The notes beneath the pieces were generated by a model. The model did no database searches. It was not told where the DNA came from and worked only from the letters and a program-made list of their open reading frames with translations. This document shows positions 1 to 8,819 of a DNA stretch of 20,309 nt, one piece after another; position 1 is the first letter of the stretch, and every line of letters begins with the position of its first letter. The DNA is taken from contig JADLDQ010000139.1 of assembly GCA_020846575.1 (NCBI GenBank), positions 1 to 20,309 of the forward strand. Reading direction: 5' to 3'. A program made the position numbers and the translations under genes. The DNA comes from Burkholderiales bacterium (GTDB lineage Bacteria > Pseudomonadota > Gammaproteobacteria > Burkholderiales > SG8-39).

Positions 1-43
1 CCGCCCCTTATCATCGATGCCCGGTTCCACGAGGCAGATACGC

Positions 44-787
44 ATGCAGATCAACCCGCCCTTCGGCTTCAGCGAAGTCGTCCCCCTGCACAAGAGCCAG
101 AGGGTCCGCCTGCCCGCGCCGGGCGAACTTCCGGACTTCGTTCGCGCCACCAACGCGGTGCCGGTCAGCTTCGGCGAGTTCGCGGTGGCCTGCCGCGACT
201 ACCCGCTGGTCTTCACGTCGACCGATTCCGGCAAGACCTTCGCGCCGGTGGCGGTGCTGGGGGTATCGGGGAAGGAGAACCTGTTCCTCGCGGGCGGCGC
301 CTGGGACGCGGGCGTGTACCTGCCGGCCTACATCCGCCGCTACCCCTTCTGCATGGCGCGCGTCACGCTCAATTCGGTCGAACAGTCCGACCGGCTGATC
401 TGCATCGAGAAGACCTATGTCTGCGAGGAAGGCGAGGCCCTGTTCGGCGCGGACGGGGCCGCACTGGATCTCTGGAAGCCGATCGAGAAACTGCTCAACG
501 AATACGAGGCCGATCTCGAACGCACCCGCGAGATGTGCGCCATCCTCGCCGACTACGCGCTGCTCGAGCCGTTCACCCTGCAGGCCCAGTTGAAGGCGGG
601 CGGTCCTACGAACCTCGGCGGCATGTACCGGGTGGAGGAGAAGAAGCTCGAGTTCCTCAACGCCGCCCAGCACAAGAACCTGATCAAGAAAGGCGTGATG
701 GGACGGGCCTACGCCCACCTGTTGTCGCTGGACAACTTCGTGCGGCTCATCGCGCGCAAGAACGCGGCGCTGCAGCCGCAGGTCTGA
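44..787 (+). CDS. SapC family protein
   Basis: The 247-residue product matches the SapC family (Pfam SapC type). That family is named after an S-layer-associated protein of Campylobacter fetus and is not the SapC peptide-transport permease. Its biochemical role is unknown. Family-like features are the N-terminal segment PFGFSEVVPLHKSQ, the central AYIRRYPFCMAR block (about residues 103-114), and a C-terminal half with NLGGMYRVEEKKL. I see no signal peptide or membrane helix. An in-frame ATG nine codons upstream (position 17) also exists. I prefer the ATG at 44 because GAGG at 31-34 lies 9 bases before it. The gene converges on tsaC and stands alone here, without the TonB receptor or cupin-type neighbours it often has in other proteobacteria. 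Family assignment is fairly sure, function is not. Confidence 0.8.
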   Translation: MQINPPFGFSEVVPLHKSQRVRLPAPGELPDFVRATNAVPVSFGEFAVACRDYPLVFTSTDSGKTFAPVAVLGVSGKENLFLAGGAWDAGVYLPAYIRRYPFCMARVTLNSVEQSDRLICIEKTYVCEEGEALFGADGAALDLWKPIEKLLNEYEADLERTREMCAILADYALLEPFTLQAQLKAGGPTNLGGMYRVEEKKLEFLNAAQHKNLIKKGVMGRAYAHLLSLDNFVRLIARKNAALQPQV

Positions 788-858
788 GTACCCCCGGTCG
801 CCCTGTTCGAGAACGCCCGCGCGCCGGGAAGAAGGCGCCGTTTCCCCTGAAGCCCGGG

Positions 859-887
859 GAGCGCGCGGGGCGAGCGGCCCCTCGCTC
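859..887. terminator. GC-rich stem-loop between convergent sapC and tsaC
   Basis: A two-part hairpin is visible. The outer arms are GAGCG (859-863) and CGCTC (883-887). The inner arms are GGGGC (867-871) and GCCCC (877-881). It lies between two convergent stop codons, where a shared terminator would be expected. There is no clear T-tract on either side, so intrinsic termination is an inference. Confidence 0.35.
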
Positions 888-895
888 CTCGTGGT

Positions 896-1873
896 TCAAC
901 GGGCGGCCGCCCGCTGCAGCCTGTCGTGCACCGCGGTCCAGGCCGCGGTCCTGGGCGGGGTCTCCACCAGGATGATGTCGGCGCCCGCCGCGTCCAGCAC
1001 CCTCAGGTTCGCGTAGAGCGCGCGCGCGTACTGCGCGGCGATCGCCGGAATCACGATGCCCAGACCCGAGGCAAGCCGGGACACCGGCACCTCGAGCGCC
1101 AGAACCGCAATGCGCCGGCCGCGATTGGTGACCAGCGCCTCGATGATCTCGCGGCGGCTGGCGAGCTTGAGCTTCGCCCGCGGTGCGTAGTGCGCCGGGT
1201 GCGTGCCGGGCGCCGGCGGCGGCGCCTCGCCGGCGGATTCCAGCGGCCTGCCCAGCACCCGCTCGATATCGGCCGAGGCGAGCTTGCCCGGCCGCAGGAT
1301 GACCGGCGCCTTCCCCGAGAGATCGAGAATGGTCGATGCGATGCCGATCTCGCAGGGCCCGCCGTCCAGCACCAGGTCCACTTCGGCGCCCAGGTCGGCG
1401 ACCACGTGCGCCGCCGCGGTGGGACTCACTTTCCCGTAACGATTGGCCGAGGGCGCGGCGAGCCCGGCCGGCGCTCCCGTACCTTTCGCGGCCGCGAACG
1501 CTTCCAGGAGTTCCCGCGCGAGCGCATGCGCCGGCACGCGCAGCGCGATGGTGTCGTGGCCACCGGTCACCGCCTCGGGAACCCGATCCGCGCGCTGGAG
1601 CACCAGCGTCAACGGCCCGGGCCAGAAGGCCCTCGCCAGCGCAAGGGCGCCGGCCGGAACGTCGCGCGCCCAGGCATCGAGATCCTGCGCGCTCCGCAGG
1701 TGCACGATCACTGGGTGCGCCCTGGGTCTGCCCTTGACGTGGTACAGCCGCGCCAGGGCTTCGTGGTTGGAGGCGTCGGCACCCAGCCCGTAGACCGTTT
1801 CGGTCGGAAACGCCACCAGGCCGCCTGCGAGCAGGATCTCGACGGCGCGGGGGATGCCCTCGGGCCCCGCCAC
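896..1873 (-). CDS. tsaC: L-threonylcarbamoyladenylate synthase, long Sua5/YciO/YrdC form
   Basis: This enzyme makes threonylcarbamoyl-AMP from threonine, bicarbonate and ATP, the first step of the t6A37 modification of ANN-decoding tRNAs in the cytoplasm. The YrdC domain shows FPTETVYGLGADA, the KGRP motif (about residues 47-50) and SAN (about 142-144). It is followed by the linker APGTHPAHYAP and a C-terminal Sua5 domain ending in a YANLRxLDAAGAD-type block, so this is the two-domain Sua5 form. The reading frame stays open back into purE (to 2059), but no ATG is available near the domain start. I chose the GTG at 1873, which gives 325 residues, about the usual length for the long form. No good ribosome site precedes it, so the start is uncertain. 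It lies 58 bases after purE and is probably co-transcribed with it. Confidence 0.85.
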   Translation of the reverse strand: MAGPEGIPRAVEILLAGGLVAFPTETVYGLGADASNHEALARLYHVKGRPRAHPVIVHLRSAQDLDAWARDVPAGALALARAFWPGPLTLVLQRADRVPEAVTGGHDTIALRVPAHALARELLEAFAAAKGTGAPAGLAAPSANRYGKVSPTAAAHVVADLGAEVDLVLDGGPCEIGIASTILDLSGKAPVILRPGKLASADIERVLGRPLESAGEAPPPAPGTHPAHYAPRAKLKLASRREIIEALVTNRGRRIAVLALEVPVSRLASGLGIVIPAIAAQYARALYANLRVLDAAGADIILVETPPRTAAWTAVHDRLQRAAAR

Positions 1874-1931
1874 CTCGACTTGCGGGGGCGGGGGCGGCTC
1901 CGGCAGCGCCTCGCCGGCGGCGACTTCGGGT

Positions 1932-2426
1932 TCAGTCGGGAAATTTTGCAGAAAGCACCGACTCGGTCTGTTTCGCCCGGTAGGCCTCCAGGCGCCTTGC
2001 CAGCGGCTCGTCGGAGAGCGCCAGCATCGCCACCGCGAACAGCGCCGCGTTCGCCGCACCCGCCTCGCCTATGGCGAAAGTCGCCACCGGGATACCCTTG
2101 GGCATCTGGACGATGGAAAGCAGCGAATCAAGGCCCTGCAGATACCTGGAGGGCATGGGCACGCCCAGCACCGGGAGCGACGTCTGCGCGGCGACCACGC
2201 CGGCGAGGTGAGCGGCGCCGCCGGCCGCGGCGATGAAGCAGCGCACCCCGTCCTTCTCGAGCTCGCGGATCCACTGCTCCAAGGCCGCCGGCGTGCGGTG
2301 CGCCGACAGCGCGCGCGCCTCGTAGCTGACGCCGAACTCCTTGAGGATGCCGGCGGCCTGGGACATCACCGACCAGTCGGAGGTGCTGCCCATGACGACG
2401 CCGACCAGAGCTTTCCTGTTTGGCAC
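1932..2426 (-). CDS. purE: N5-carboxyaminoimidazole ribonucleotide mutase, class I PurE
   Basis: PurE converts N5-CAIR to CAIR in de novo purine synthesis. The 164-residue protein has the phosphate-binding GSTSDW (13-18), SAHRTP with the catalytic histidine (41-46), AAGGAAHL (67-74), and the class I segment DSLLSIVQMPKGIPV. Class I enzymes use N5-CAIR made by PurK, yet no purK is present between purE and the downstream tsaC, where related bacteria carry it. The ATG lies 13 bases after the purC stop, with a purine-rich GGAAGGAGCG stretch between the two genes, so purC and purE form a tight operon. Length and motifs are normal and the assignment is secure. Confidence 0.96.
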   Translation of the reverse strand: MPNRKALVGVVMGSTSDWSVMSQAAGILKEFGVSYEARALSAHRTPAALEQWIRELEKDGVRCFIAAAGGAAHLAGVVAAQTSLPVLGVPMPSRYLQGLDSLLSIVQMPKGIPVATFAIGEAGAANAALFAVAMLALSDEPLARRLEAYRAKQTESVLSAKFPD

Positions 2427-2439
2427 TCTCGCTCCTTCC

Positions 2440-3339
2440 TCAAGCCGCCAGTTTCGTACCGAAAAGCCGCTCCAGCGCCTCGCGGTACTTCTCCGAGGTC
2501 TTCGCGATGACCTCTGGTGGCAGCCGGGGAGCAGGGGGCTTCTTGTCCCAGTCCAGGGTCTCCAGGTAATCGCGCACGTACTGCTTGTCGTAGGACGGCG
2601 GGCTGGTCCCCGGGCGGTACTGGTCGGCCGGCCAGAAGCGCGAGGAATCGGCGGTCAGCACTTCGTCCATCAGCACCAGGCGCCCGCCCTCGTCCAGACC
2701 GAACTCGAACTTGGTGTCGGCGATGATGATGCCGCGGCCGCGGGCGTAGTCCGACGCTTGCGTGTAGAGCCGCACGGCCGTCTCGCGCACCCGGCCGGCG
2801 AGTTCCGCGCCGATTGCGGCGCACATCTCTCGAAAGGAAATGTTCTCGTCGTGCTCGCCCACCGGGGCCTTGGTCGCCGGGGTGAAAATCACTTCCGGCA
2901 ACCGGTCCGCCTGGCGCAGTCCCGCGGGCAGCGCGATCCCGCACACCGCGCCGCTCGCCTGATAGTCCTTCCACCCGGAGCCGATCAGGTAGCCGCGCAC
3001 CACCGCCTCGACCGGCAGGGGCTTGAGCTTGTTCACCACCACCGAGCGGTCCTTCACCTGGGCGGCCTCGTCGGCGCCGCTCACCACGCTCTGCGGCTCG
3101 CGGCCGGTGAGGTGATTGGGCGCGATGTGCGCGAGCTTCGCGAACCAGAAGTTGGACATCGCGTTCAGCACCCGCCCCTTGTCCGGGATCGGGTCCTCGA
3201 GCACCACGTCGAACGCCGACAAGCGGTCGGTGGTGACGATCAGCAGGTGCCGCTCGCCGACCGCGTACATGTCGCGCACCTTGCCGCGCGATACCAGCGG
3301 CAGGCTGCGGATCGAGGATTGGTACAGGGAACTGGACAT
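2440..3339 (-). CDS. purC: Phosphoribosylaminoimidazole-succinocarboxamide synthase (SAICAR synthase)
   Basis: PurC condenses CAIR with aspartate using ATP to give SAICAR, the step directly after PurE. The protein begins MSSSLYQSSIRSLPLVSRGK, with the ATP-binding SRGKVRDMY (about 17-25) and DRLSAFDVVL (about 38-47), both typical of the roughly 300-residue proteobacterial form. The open frame extends 37 codons further upstream to 3450, but that part is low-complexity and unlike the family. The ATG at 3339 has GGAG 11 bases before it and gives 299 residues. It sits 129 bases after fba on the same strand and just before purE. That spacing leaves room for its own promoter, but I see no clear one. 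Confidence 0.95.
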   Translation of the reverse strand: MSSSLYQSSIRSLPLVSRGKVRDMYAVGERHLLIVTTDRLSAFDVVLEDPIPDKGRVLNAMSNFWFAKLAHIAPNHLTGREPQSVVSGADEAAQVKDRSVVVNKLKPLPVEAVVRGYLIGSGWKDYQASGAVCGIALPAGLRQADRLPEVIFTPATKAPVGEHDENISFREMCAAIGAELAGRVRETAVRLYTQASDYARGRGIIIADTKFEFGLDEGGRLVLMDEVLTADSSRFWPADQYRPGTSPPSYDKQYVRDYLETLDWDKKPPAPRLPPEVIAKTSEKYREALERLFGTKLAA

Positions 3340-3468
3340 GAAGAAAATGGCTCCTCGCGCGGCCCTCGGGACCGCTGCCGGCGAACGTTCAGGGGTCTCC
3401 GGCGTTCGGGATGCCGCCGCCGGGGCCTCCCGCGGTCTAGCCTCTCGCAACGCCTGCCGGATTATCTG

Positions 3469-4485
3469 CTAGGCGGCCTTCTTCTCCAGCTCAGACCGGT
3501 ACTGCCCGGTCGCGGCGAGCCCGTTCATGCGCGCCCTGTGGATCAGGGCGGCCTGGGCCGCGGCCACGTTGGCGGCCGATCCGCGCCAGGCCTTGAGCGA
3601 GGGCTGCTGCAGCGCGCGCCCGTAGGAGAAGGAGAGCTTCCAGGGCGCACCGCCGATGCGGTTCATGGCGTCCAGGTGCTCGGTCGCGCGCTCGTCGCTC
3701 TGGCCGCCGGAGAGGAAGGCGAGGCCCGGCACAGCGGCCGGCACGGTGCGCCGCAGGATCTTCAGCGTGCGCCGCGCCACCTCCTCGACGCTCGCCTGGC
3801 GCGCGCAGTCCTTGCCCGACACCACCATCGAGGGCTTGAGCACCATCTCCTCCGGGACCACCCGCTGCGAGGCGAGCGCCGCGAACACCTCGCGCAGCGT
3901 CCACTCGGTGACTTCCTCGCAGCGCTCGACGCTGTGGTCGCCGTCCATGAGAACCTCGGGCTCGACGATGGGCGCGAGGCCGGCCGCCTGGCAGACGGCG
4001 GCGTAGCGCGCCAGCGCGTGGGCGTTGGCGGCGATGCAGGCCGGCGAGGGGATGTCCCTGCCGATGGTGATCACCGCGCGCCACTTGGCGAAGCGCGCGC
4101 CCAGCTTGACGTACTCGGCGCAGCGCCTGGCGAGCCCGTCCAGTCCCTCGGTGACGGTCTCGCCCGGACACAGCGCCATGTCCTTGGCGCCGGTGTCGAC
4201 CTTGATGCCCGGGATCACGCCCTGCTTTGCGAGCAACTCGGCAAAGGGCGTGCCGTCGGCGCAGCGCTGGCGCAGGGTTTCGTCGTACAGGATCACGCCG
4301 CTGATGTGTTCGGCGAGTCCCTGGGCGGTGAACAGCAGGTCGCGGTAGGCGCGGCGGTTCTCCTCGGTGTTCTCGACGCCGATGCTCTTGAAGCGCCGCT
4401 CGATGGTGCCGGTGGATTCGTCGGCCGCAAGGATGCCCTTGCCGGGGGCGACCATGGCCTGCGCGGTCTTGGCGAGTTCGCTCAT
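3469..4485 (-). CDS. Fructose-bisphosphate aldolase, class I (Schiff-base type)
   Basis: This enzyme cleaves fructose 1,6-bisphosphate to DHAP and glyceraldehyde 3-phosphate, or runs in reverse in gluconeogenesis or the Calvin cycle. The 338-residue protein belongs to the eukaryote-like class I family. It has GILAADES (17-24, including the catalytic Asp), KWR with K134, EPEVLMDGDHS (about 175-185), the Schiff-base lysine in MVLKPSM (K217), LSGGQSD, and a PWKLSFSYGRALQ block near the C-terminus. No metal-binding class II motifs are present. The start at 4485 is supported by GGAG six bases upstream. An alternative start 13 codons earlier adds residues that do not fit. The gene lies 130 bases after pyk. 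In the Burkholderia-type gene order this slot holds a class II fba, so this may be a replacement. Confidence 0.95.
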   Translation of the reverse strand: MSELAKTAQAMVAPGKGILAADESTGTIERRFKSIGVENTEENRRAYRDLLFTAQGLAEHISGVILYDETLRQRCADGTPFAELLAKQGVIPGIKVDTGAKDMALCPGETVTEGLDGLARRCAEYVKLGARFAKWRAVITIGRDIPSPACIAANAHALARYAAVCQAAGLAPIVEPEVLMDGDHSVERCEEVTEWTLREVFAALASQRVVPEEMVLKPSMVVSGKDCARQASVEEVARRTLKILRRTVPAAVPGLAFLSGGQSDERATEHLDAMNRIGGAPWKLSFSYGRALQQPSLKAWRGSAANVAAAQAALIHRARMNGLAATGQYRSELEKKAA

Positions 4486-4582
4486 GGGATTCTCCGCAAA
4501 CGCGTTGTGAAGGGCGGCGCGCAAGCGCCCGCGAGTCCCGCCATTCTACCTGCCGCCGCGCCGCCGAAAAGCGCCCGGAGCG

Positions 4583-4598
4583 CCCTGCGCGGGCAGGG
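4583..4598 (-). terminator. Small GC hairpin between pyk and fba
   Basis: CCCTGC (4583-4588) and GCAGGG (4593-4598) form a 6-bp stem with a 4-base loop just beyond the pyk stop codon. No T-run follows on the minus strand. It could be a weak terminator or an mRNA-end structure, and read-through into fba is likely. Confidence 0.25.
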
Positions 4599-4615
4599 TT
4601 GCCAGGACGGATTCC

Positions 4616-6049
<1,434 letters not shown>

Positions 6050-6144
6050 GCGCCTTTCGGGGAGTATCGCCGGGGGCGTCCCGCCCCGTGGTGAAGGCGT
6101 GGCGAGGGCGGACAAGGTCACGGCAGGCCTTCGATCGGGAACCT

Positions 6145-6153
6145 ACTTTACCA
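6145..6153 (-). promoter_or_regulatory. Candidate extended -10 for pyk
   Basis: On the minus strand this reads TGGTAAAGT, which resembles the extended -10 pattern TGnTATAAT (four of six hexamer bases). It lies about 96 bases upstream of the pyk ATG. No convincing -35 is visible. It is offered because pyk is cut off from pgk and must have its own promoter. Confidence 0.25.
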
Positions 6154-6222
6154 GAGCGGCTCGTGCGAGCGCCCCGGCGCGCGGCGCGGGGATCAAGGGG
6201 CGCAGGCGAGCGAGCGCCGCGA

Positions 6223-6251
6223 TTCCAACTCGGCTGTAACTCGGCTATATT
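6223..6251 (+). promoter_or_regulatory. Candidate promoter for the DGQHR gene, overlapping a tandem repeat
   Basis: A TATATT -10 (6246-6251, five of six bases) lies 17 bases after TTCCAA (6223-6228, a weak -35). Transcription would start near 6258, leaving a leader of about 40 bases with a strong GGGGAGG ribosome site at 6283-6289. The spacer and -10 are built of two 11-bp direct repeats. Confidence 0.4.
6228..6249 (+). repeat. Two tandem 11-bp repeats (ACTCGGCTRTA)
   Basis: ACTCGGCTGTA (6228-6238) is followed directly by ACTCGGCTATA (6239-6249), differing at one base. The period is about one helical turn, so a protein could contact both copies on the same DNA face. They cover the space between the candidate -35 and -10 of the DGQHR gene. 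This is direct sequence observation; the operator role is inferred. Confidence 0.6.
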
Positions 6252-6296
6252 TCGCGCGGGCGGCAGAAATCAGACGCACTTCGGGGAGGCCACTCC

Positions 6297-7418
6297 GTGC
6301 TCGCGACGCAGATCCGCCAGAAGGAAGGGATCTTCTACTTCGGCAGCATCCCGGCCGGCGAACTGCTCGACAGGGTGCGATTCATCAGCCGCTTCTACGG
6401 CGACGGCGAGGAGATCGCCCCGGCGCGCATCGCCCACGAGGACGAGATCGCCCAGTTCATCGCCCGCATCGAGCGCACCGACCGGGCCTTCCAGCGCACG
6501 CTCTCGCGCGCCAAGGTGAAGGCCCTCAAGAACTTCTACGAGACCGCGGCCAGCCAGCCGCCGATTCCGGGCACGGTGCTGCTGTTCACCGCGGAGACGC
6601 TGCGCTTCCAGTCGCTCCCGGGGGTGGAGGGCATCGGCCACCTCTCCGAGCCGCAGGCGAAATTCCTCATCATCGACGGCCAGCACCGGCTTGCGGCGTT
6701 GCGCTTCTACCTGCACGAGCATCCCGGCGACGCGGCCACCATCGGCGTGCCCTGCATCATCTTCGACGGGCGCAGCGAGGACTTCGCCACCGAGATGTTC
6801 GTCATCATCAACTCCACGCCGACGCGCATCAACAAGAGCCACCTGGTGGACCTGTACGAGCGGGTGTCTTTCGCCGCGCCCGAGCGCAGGTTCGCGGCGC
6901 GCCTGGTGAGCTCACTCTACGCCGAGGGTGACAGCCCGCTGCGCTACCGGATCAACCGCCTCGGCGGCAGGAGCCAGCAGGACAAGTGGATCCTCCAGGC
7001 GGAACTGTTCAACGAGCTGCACCGCTGGGCAAGCCGCGACTGGCGCCGCATCCAGGTCTCCGGCGGCGGCGCCCGGGAGGCGGCGCGCTACTACGGGGTC
7101 ATCCGCGACTTCCTCAAGGCCGCCCAGCGCGTGTTCGCCGACGCCTGGGGACACCCGAATTACATGGTCACCCGCCCGGTCACCCTGAAGGCGCTGATCC
7201 GCCTGTGTGCCGACCTCGCGCGCGAGGACGCGGAACCGGCCGAAGGCCGCGTGTCGCGCTGGGAGGAGCGCCTCGCCCCCTGGGCCGAGCAGCTGCGCGC
7301 GTTCCGTGCCGAGGGCTTCTACGAGCGGTTTCCCGCCAAGGGCGAGGTGGAGCGCGTGGCGCGCATCCACCGGGAGCTGGCGCGGCAGGCGCGAATCGAA
7401 ACCAGGCCCGCACGCTGA
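6297..7418 (+). CDS. DGQHR-domain protein (DndB-like)
   Basis: The 373-residue protein carries the signature DGQHR (127-131) preceded by FLII, then VPCIIFDG (about 151-158) and FVIINSTPTRINKSH (168-182). These are the hallmarks of the DGQHR/DndB superfamily. DndB is a regulator in DNA phosphorothioation islands, but many DGQHR proteins occur alone and have no known role. The GTG start is supported by GGGGAGG seven bases upstream. I see no membrane segment or signal peptide, so it is probably cytoplasmic. No dndACDE, restriction or phage genes are nearby. It points against its neighbours, lying tail-to-tail with pgk and head-to-head with pyk, which suggests insertion into an older operon. Codon use looks as GC-rich as the neighbours, so any transfer is not recent or came from a similar genome. 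A DNA-binding or defence-linked role is speculation. Confidence 0.82.
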   Translation: MLATQIRQKEGIFYFGSIPAGELLDRVRFISRFYGDGEEIAPARIAHEDEIAQFIARIERTDRAFQRTLSRAKVKALKNFYETAASQPPIPGTVLLFTAETLRFQSLPGVEGIGHLSEPQAKFLIIDGQHRLAALRFYLHEHPGDAATIGVPCIIFDGRSEDFATEMFVIINSTPTRINKSHLVDLYERVSFAAPERRFAARLVSSLYAEGDSPLRYRINRLGGRSQQDKWILQAELFNELHRWASRDWRRIQVSGGGAREAARYYGVIRDFLKAAQRVFADAWGHPNYMVTRPVTLKALIRLCADLAREDAEPAEGRVSRWEERLAPWAEQLRAFRAEGFYERFPAKGEVERVARIHRELARQARIETRPAR

Positions 7419-7497
7419 GCAACGGCCGCAAGGCGTGCCCTGGAGCCAGGCACTCGGCGCCTGCGCCTCGCCGGCCTCATCTGGAGGGAATCGAAGG

Positions 7498-7539
7498 GCC
7501 TCGCTGGGGTGCACGACTCGCCGTGCACCCCAGCGAGGC
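7498..7539. terminator. Perfect 18-bp inverted repeat between convergent DGQHR gene and pgk
   Basis: Arms at 7498-7515 and 7522-7539 are exact reverse complements with a 6-base loop (ACTCGC). It lies between the stop codons of two convergent genes, so a bidirectional terminator is the simplest reading. No T-tract flanks it, so it may work with Rho, by blocking exonucleases, or by folding as a cruciform. Part of its sequence recurs at 13204-13223. Confidence 0.6.
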
Positions 7540-7606
7540 TCAAGCTCATGCTCCGGCACCCCTGACACGGCCCCTGCGCAGTACCGCCCGCTGGGGTCGT
7601 GCATGG

Positions 7607-8788
7607 CTACGCCGCCGCCCGCTGCTCCAGGACCTCGATCGCCGGCAGCTTCTTGCCCTCGAGGAACTCCAGGAACGCCCCGCCCCCGGTCGAGAGGTAG
7701 GACACCCGGTCACCGACGCCGAACTTGGCGATCGCGGCCAGCGTGTCGCCGCCGCCGGCCACCGAGAAGGCCTTCGATGCCGCGATCGCTTCCGCCACCG
7801 CCCGCGTCCCGCCGGCGAACGGCTCGCGCTCGAACACGCCCACCGGCCCGTTCCAGACGATGGTGCCGGCCTCCTTCAGAATCTGCGCCAGAGCCTGGGC
7901 GCTCCTCGGACCGATGTCCAGGATCATGTCCGTGGCGCCGACCGCATCGACCGACTTGACCGCGGCGTCGGCCTCGGCGCCGATCGCAGGCGCGGTCACC
8001 ACGTCCTGCGGCAGCGGCACGCTCCCCCCCTTGGATTCAACCGCCGACATCACCGCGCGCGCCGCCTGCGCCAGCTCCGGCTCGGCGAGCGAGCGGCCGA
8101 TCGGCTTGCCGCACGCGAGCAGGAACGTGTTGCAGATGCCGCCGCCCACGATGAGTCGATCGACCCTGGCCGAGAGCGACTCGAGGATGGGCAACTTGGT
8201 GGAGACCTTGGCGCCGGCGACGATCGCCACCAGCGGCCGCGCCGGATGCTCGAACGCCCTGGACAGGGCGTCGATCTCGGCGGCCAGCAGCGGGCCGGCG
8301 CAGGCGACCGGGGCGAACTTCGCCATGCCGTGCGTGGTCGCCTCGGCCCGGTGGGCGGTGCCGAAGGCATCGTTCACGTAGACCTCGCACAGCTGCGCCA
8401 TGCGGCGCGCCAGCGCCTCGTCGTTCTTCTTCTCGCCCCTGTTGTAGCGGCAGTTCTCCAGCAGCACCACTTCACCGGGGCGCACCGCGACACCGCCGGT
8501 CCAGTCGGCCGCGAGCGGCACCGCTCGCCCCAACAGCTCGGCGAGACGGCGCGCCACCGGCGCAAGCGACGAGGCCGGTTCCGGCTGGCCCTCCTGCGGC
8601 CGCCCCAGGTGCGAGGTCACCATCACCGCGGCGCCGGCCTGGAGCGCGTGCCGGATGCCCGGCACCGAGGCGCGGATGCGGGTGTCGTCGGTGATCGCCC
8701 CGGCATCGTCCTGCGGCACGTTCAGGTCGGCGCGGATGAAGACCCGCCTGCCGCGCAGGTCGAGCTCGGTCATCTTCAGTATCTTCAC
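7607..8788 (-). CDS. pgk: Phosphoglycerate kinase
   Basis: It interconverts 1,3-bisphosphoglycerate and 3-phosphoglycerate with ADP/ATP. The 393-residue protein has the family N-terminus with RADLNVP (19-25), the substrate motif SHLGRP, ENCRYNRGEKKND, an IVWNGPVGVFE block and the C-terminal GGGDT nucleotide loop followed by STGGGAFLEFLEG. Length is typical. The start is a GTG at 8788; the next ATG is five codons in, but the residues KILKM before it match the family, so GTG is preferred although no strong ribosome site is visible. It follows gap by 31 bases and is almost certainly co-transcribed with it. Its end is separated from pyk by the reversed DGQHR gene. Confidence 0.96.
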   Translation of the reverse strand: MKILKMTELDLRGRRVFIRADLNVPQDDAGAITDDTRIRASVPGIRHALQAGAAVMVTSHLGRPQEGQPEPASSLAPVARRLAELLGRAVPLAADWTGGVAVRPGEVVLLENCRYNRGEKKNDEALARRMAQLCEVYVNDAFGTAHRAEATTHGMAKFAPVACAGPLLAAEIDALSRAFEHPARPLVAIVAGAKVSTKLPILESLSARVDRLIVGGGICNTFLLACGKPIGRSLAEPELAQAARAVMSAVESKGGSVPLPQDVVTAPAIGAEADAAVKSVDAVGATDMILDIGPRSAQALAQILKEAGTIVWNGPVGVFEREPFAGGTRAVAEAIAASKAFSVAGGGDTLAAIAKFGVGDRVSYLSTGGGAFLEFLEGKKLPAIEVLEQRAAA

Positions 8789-8819
8789 GGGCGTGTGCGC
8801 AGGTGCGACGGCCTGGCGC

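Noticed and set aside
3340..3468. Terminator or promoter between fba and purC
   Set aside because: Only short, imperfect GC pairings and no -10/-35 pair could be seen.
6172..6191. GC hairpin upstream of the DGQHR gene (CCCC/GGGG and GCGC arms)
   Set aside because: It needs a bulge and lies in very GC-rich sequence where such pairings are common, so it was not listed as a feature.
6297..7418. A complete phosphorothioation or defence island around the DGQHR gene
   Set aside because: Both flanks are ordinary glycolytic genes, and no sulfur-modification, restriction, helicase or integrase gene is visible.
6050..7606. Mobile element carrying the DGQHR gene
   Set aside because: I found no transposase, no matched terminal inverted repeats at both ends and no target-site duplication. 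The palindrome is only at the pgk side.
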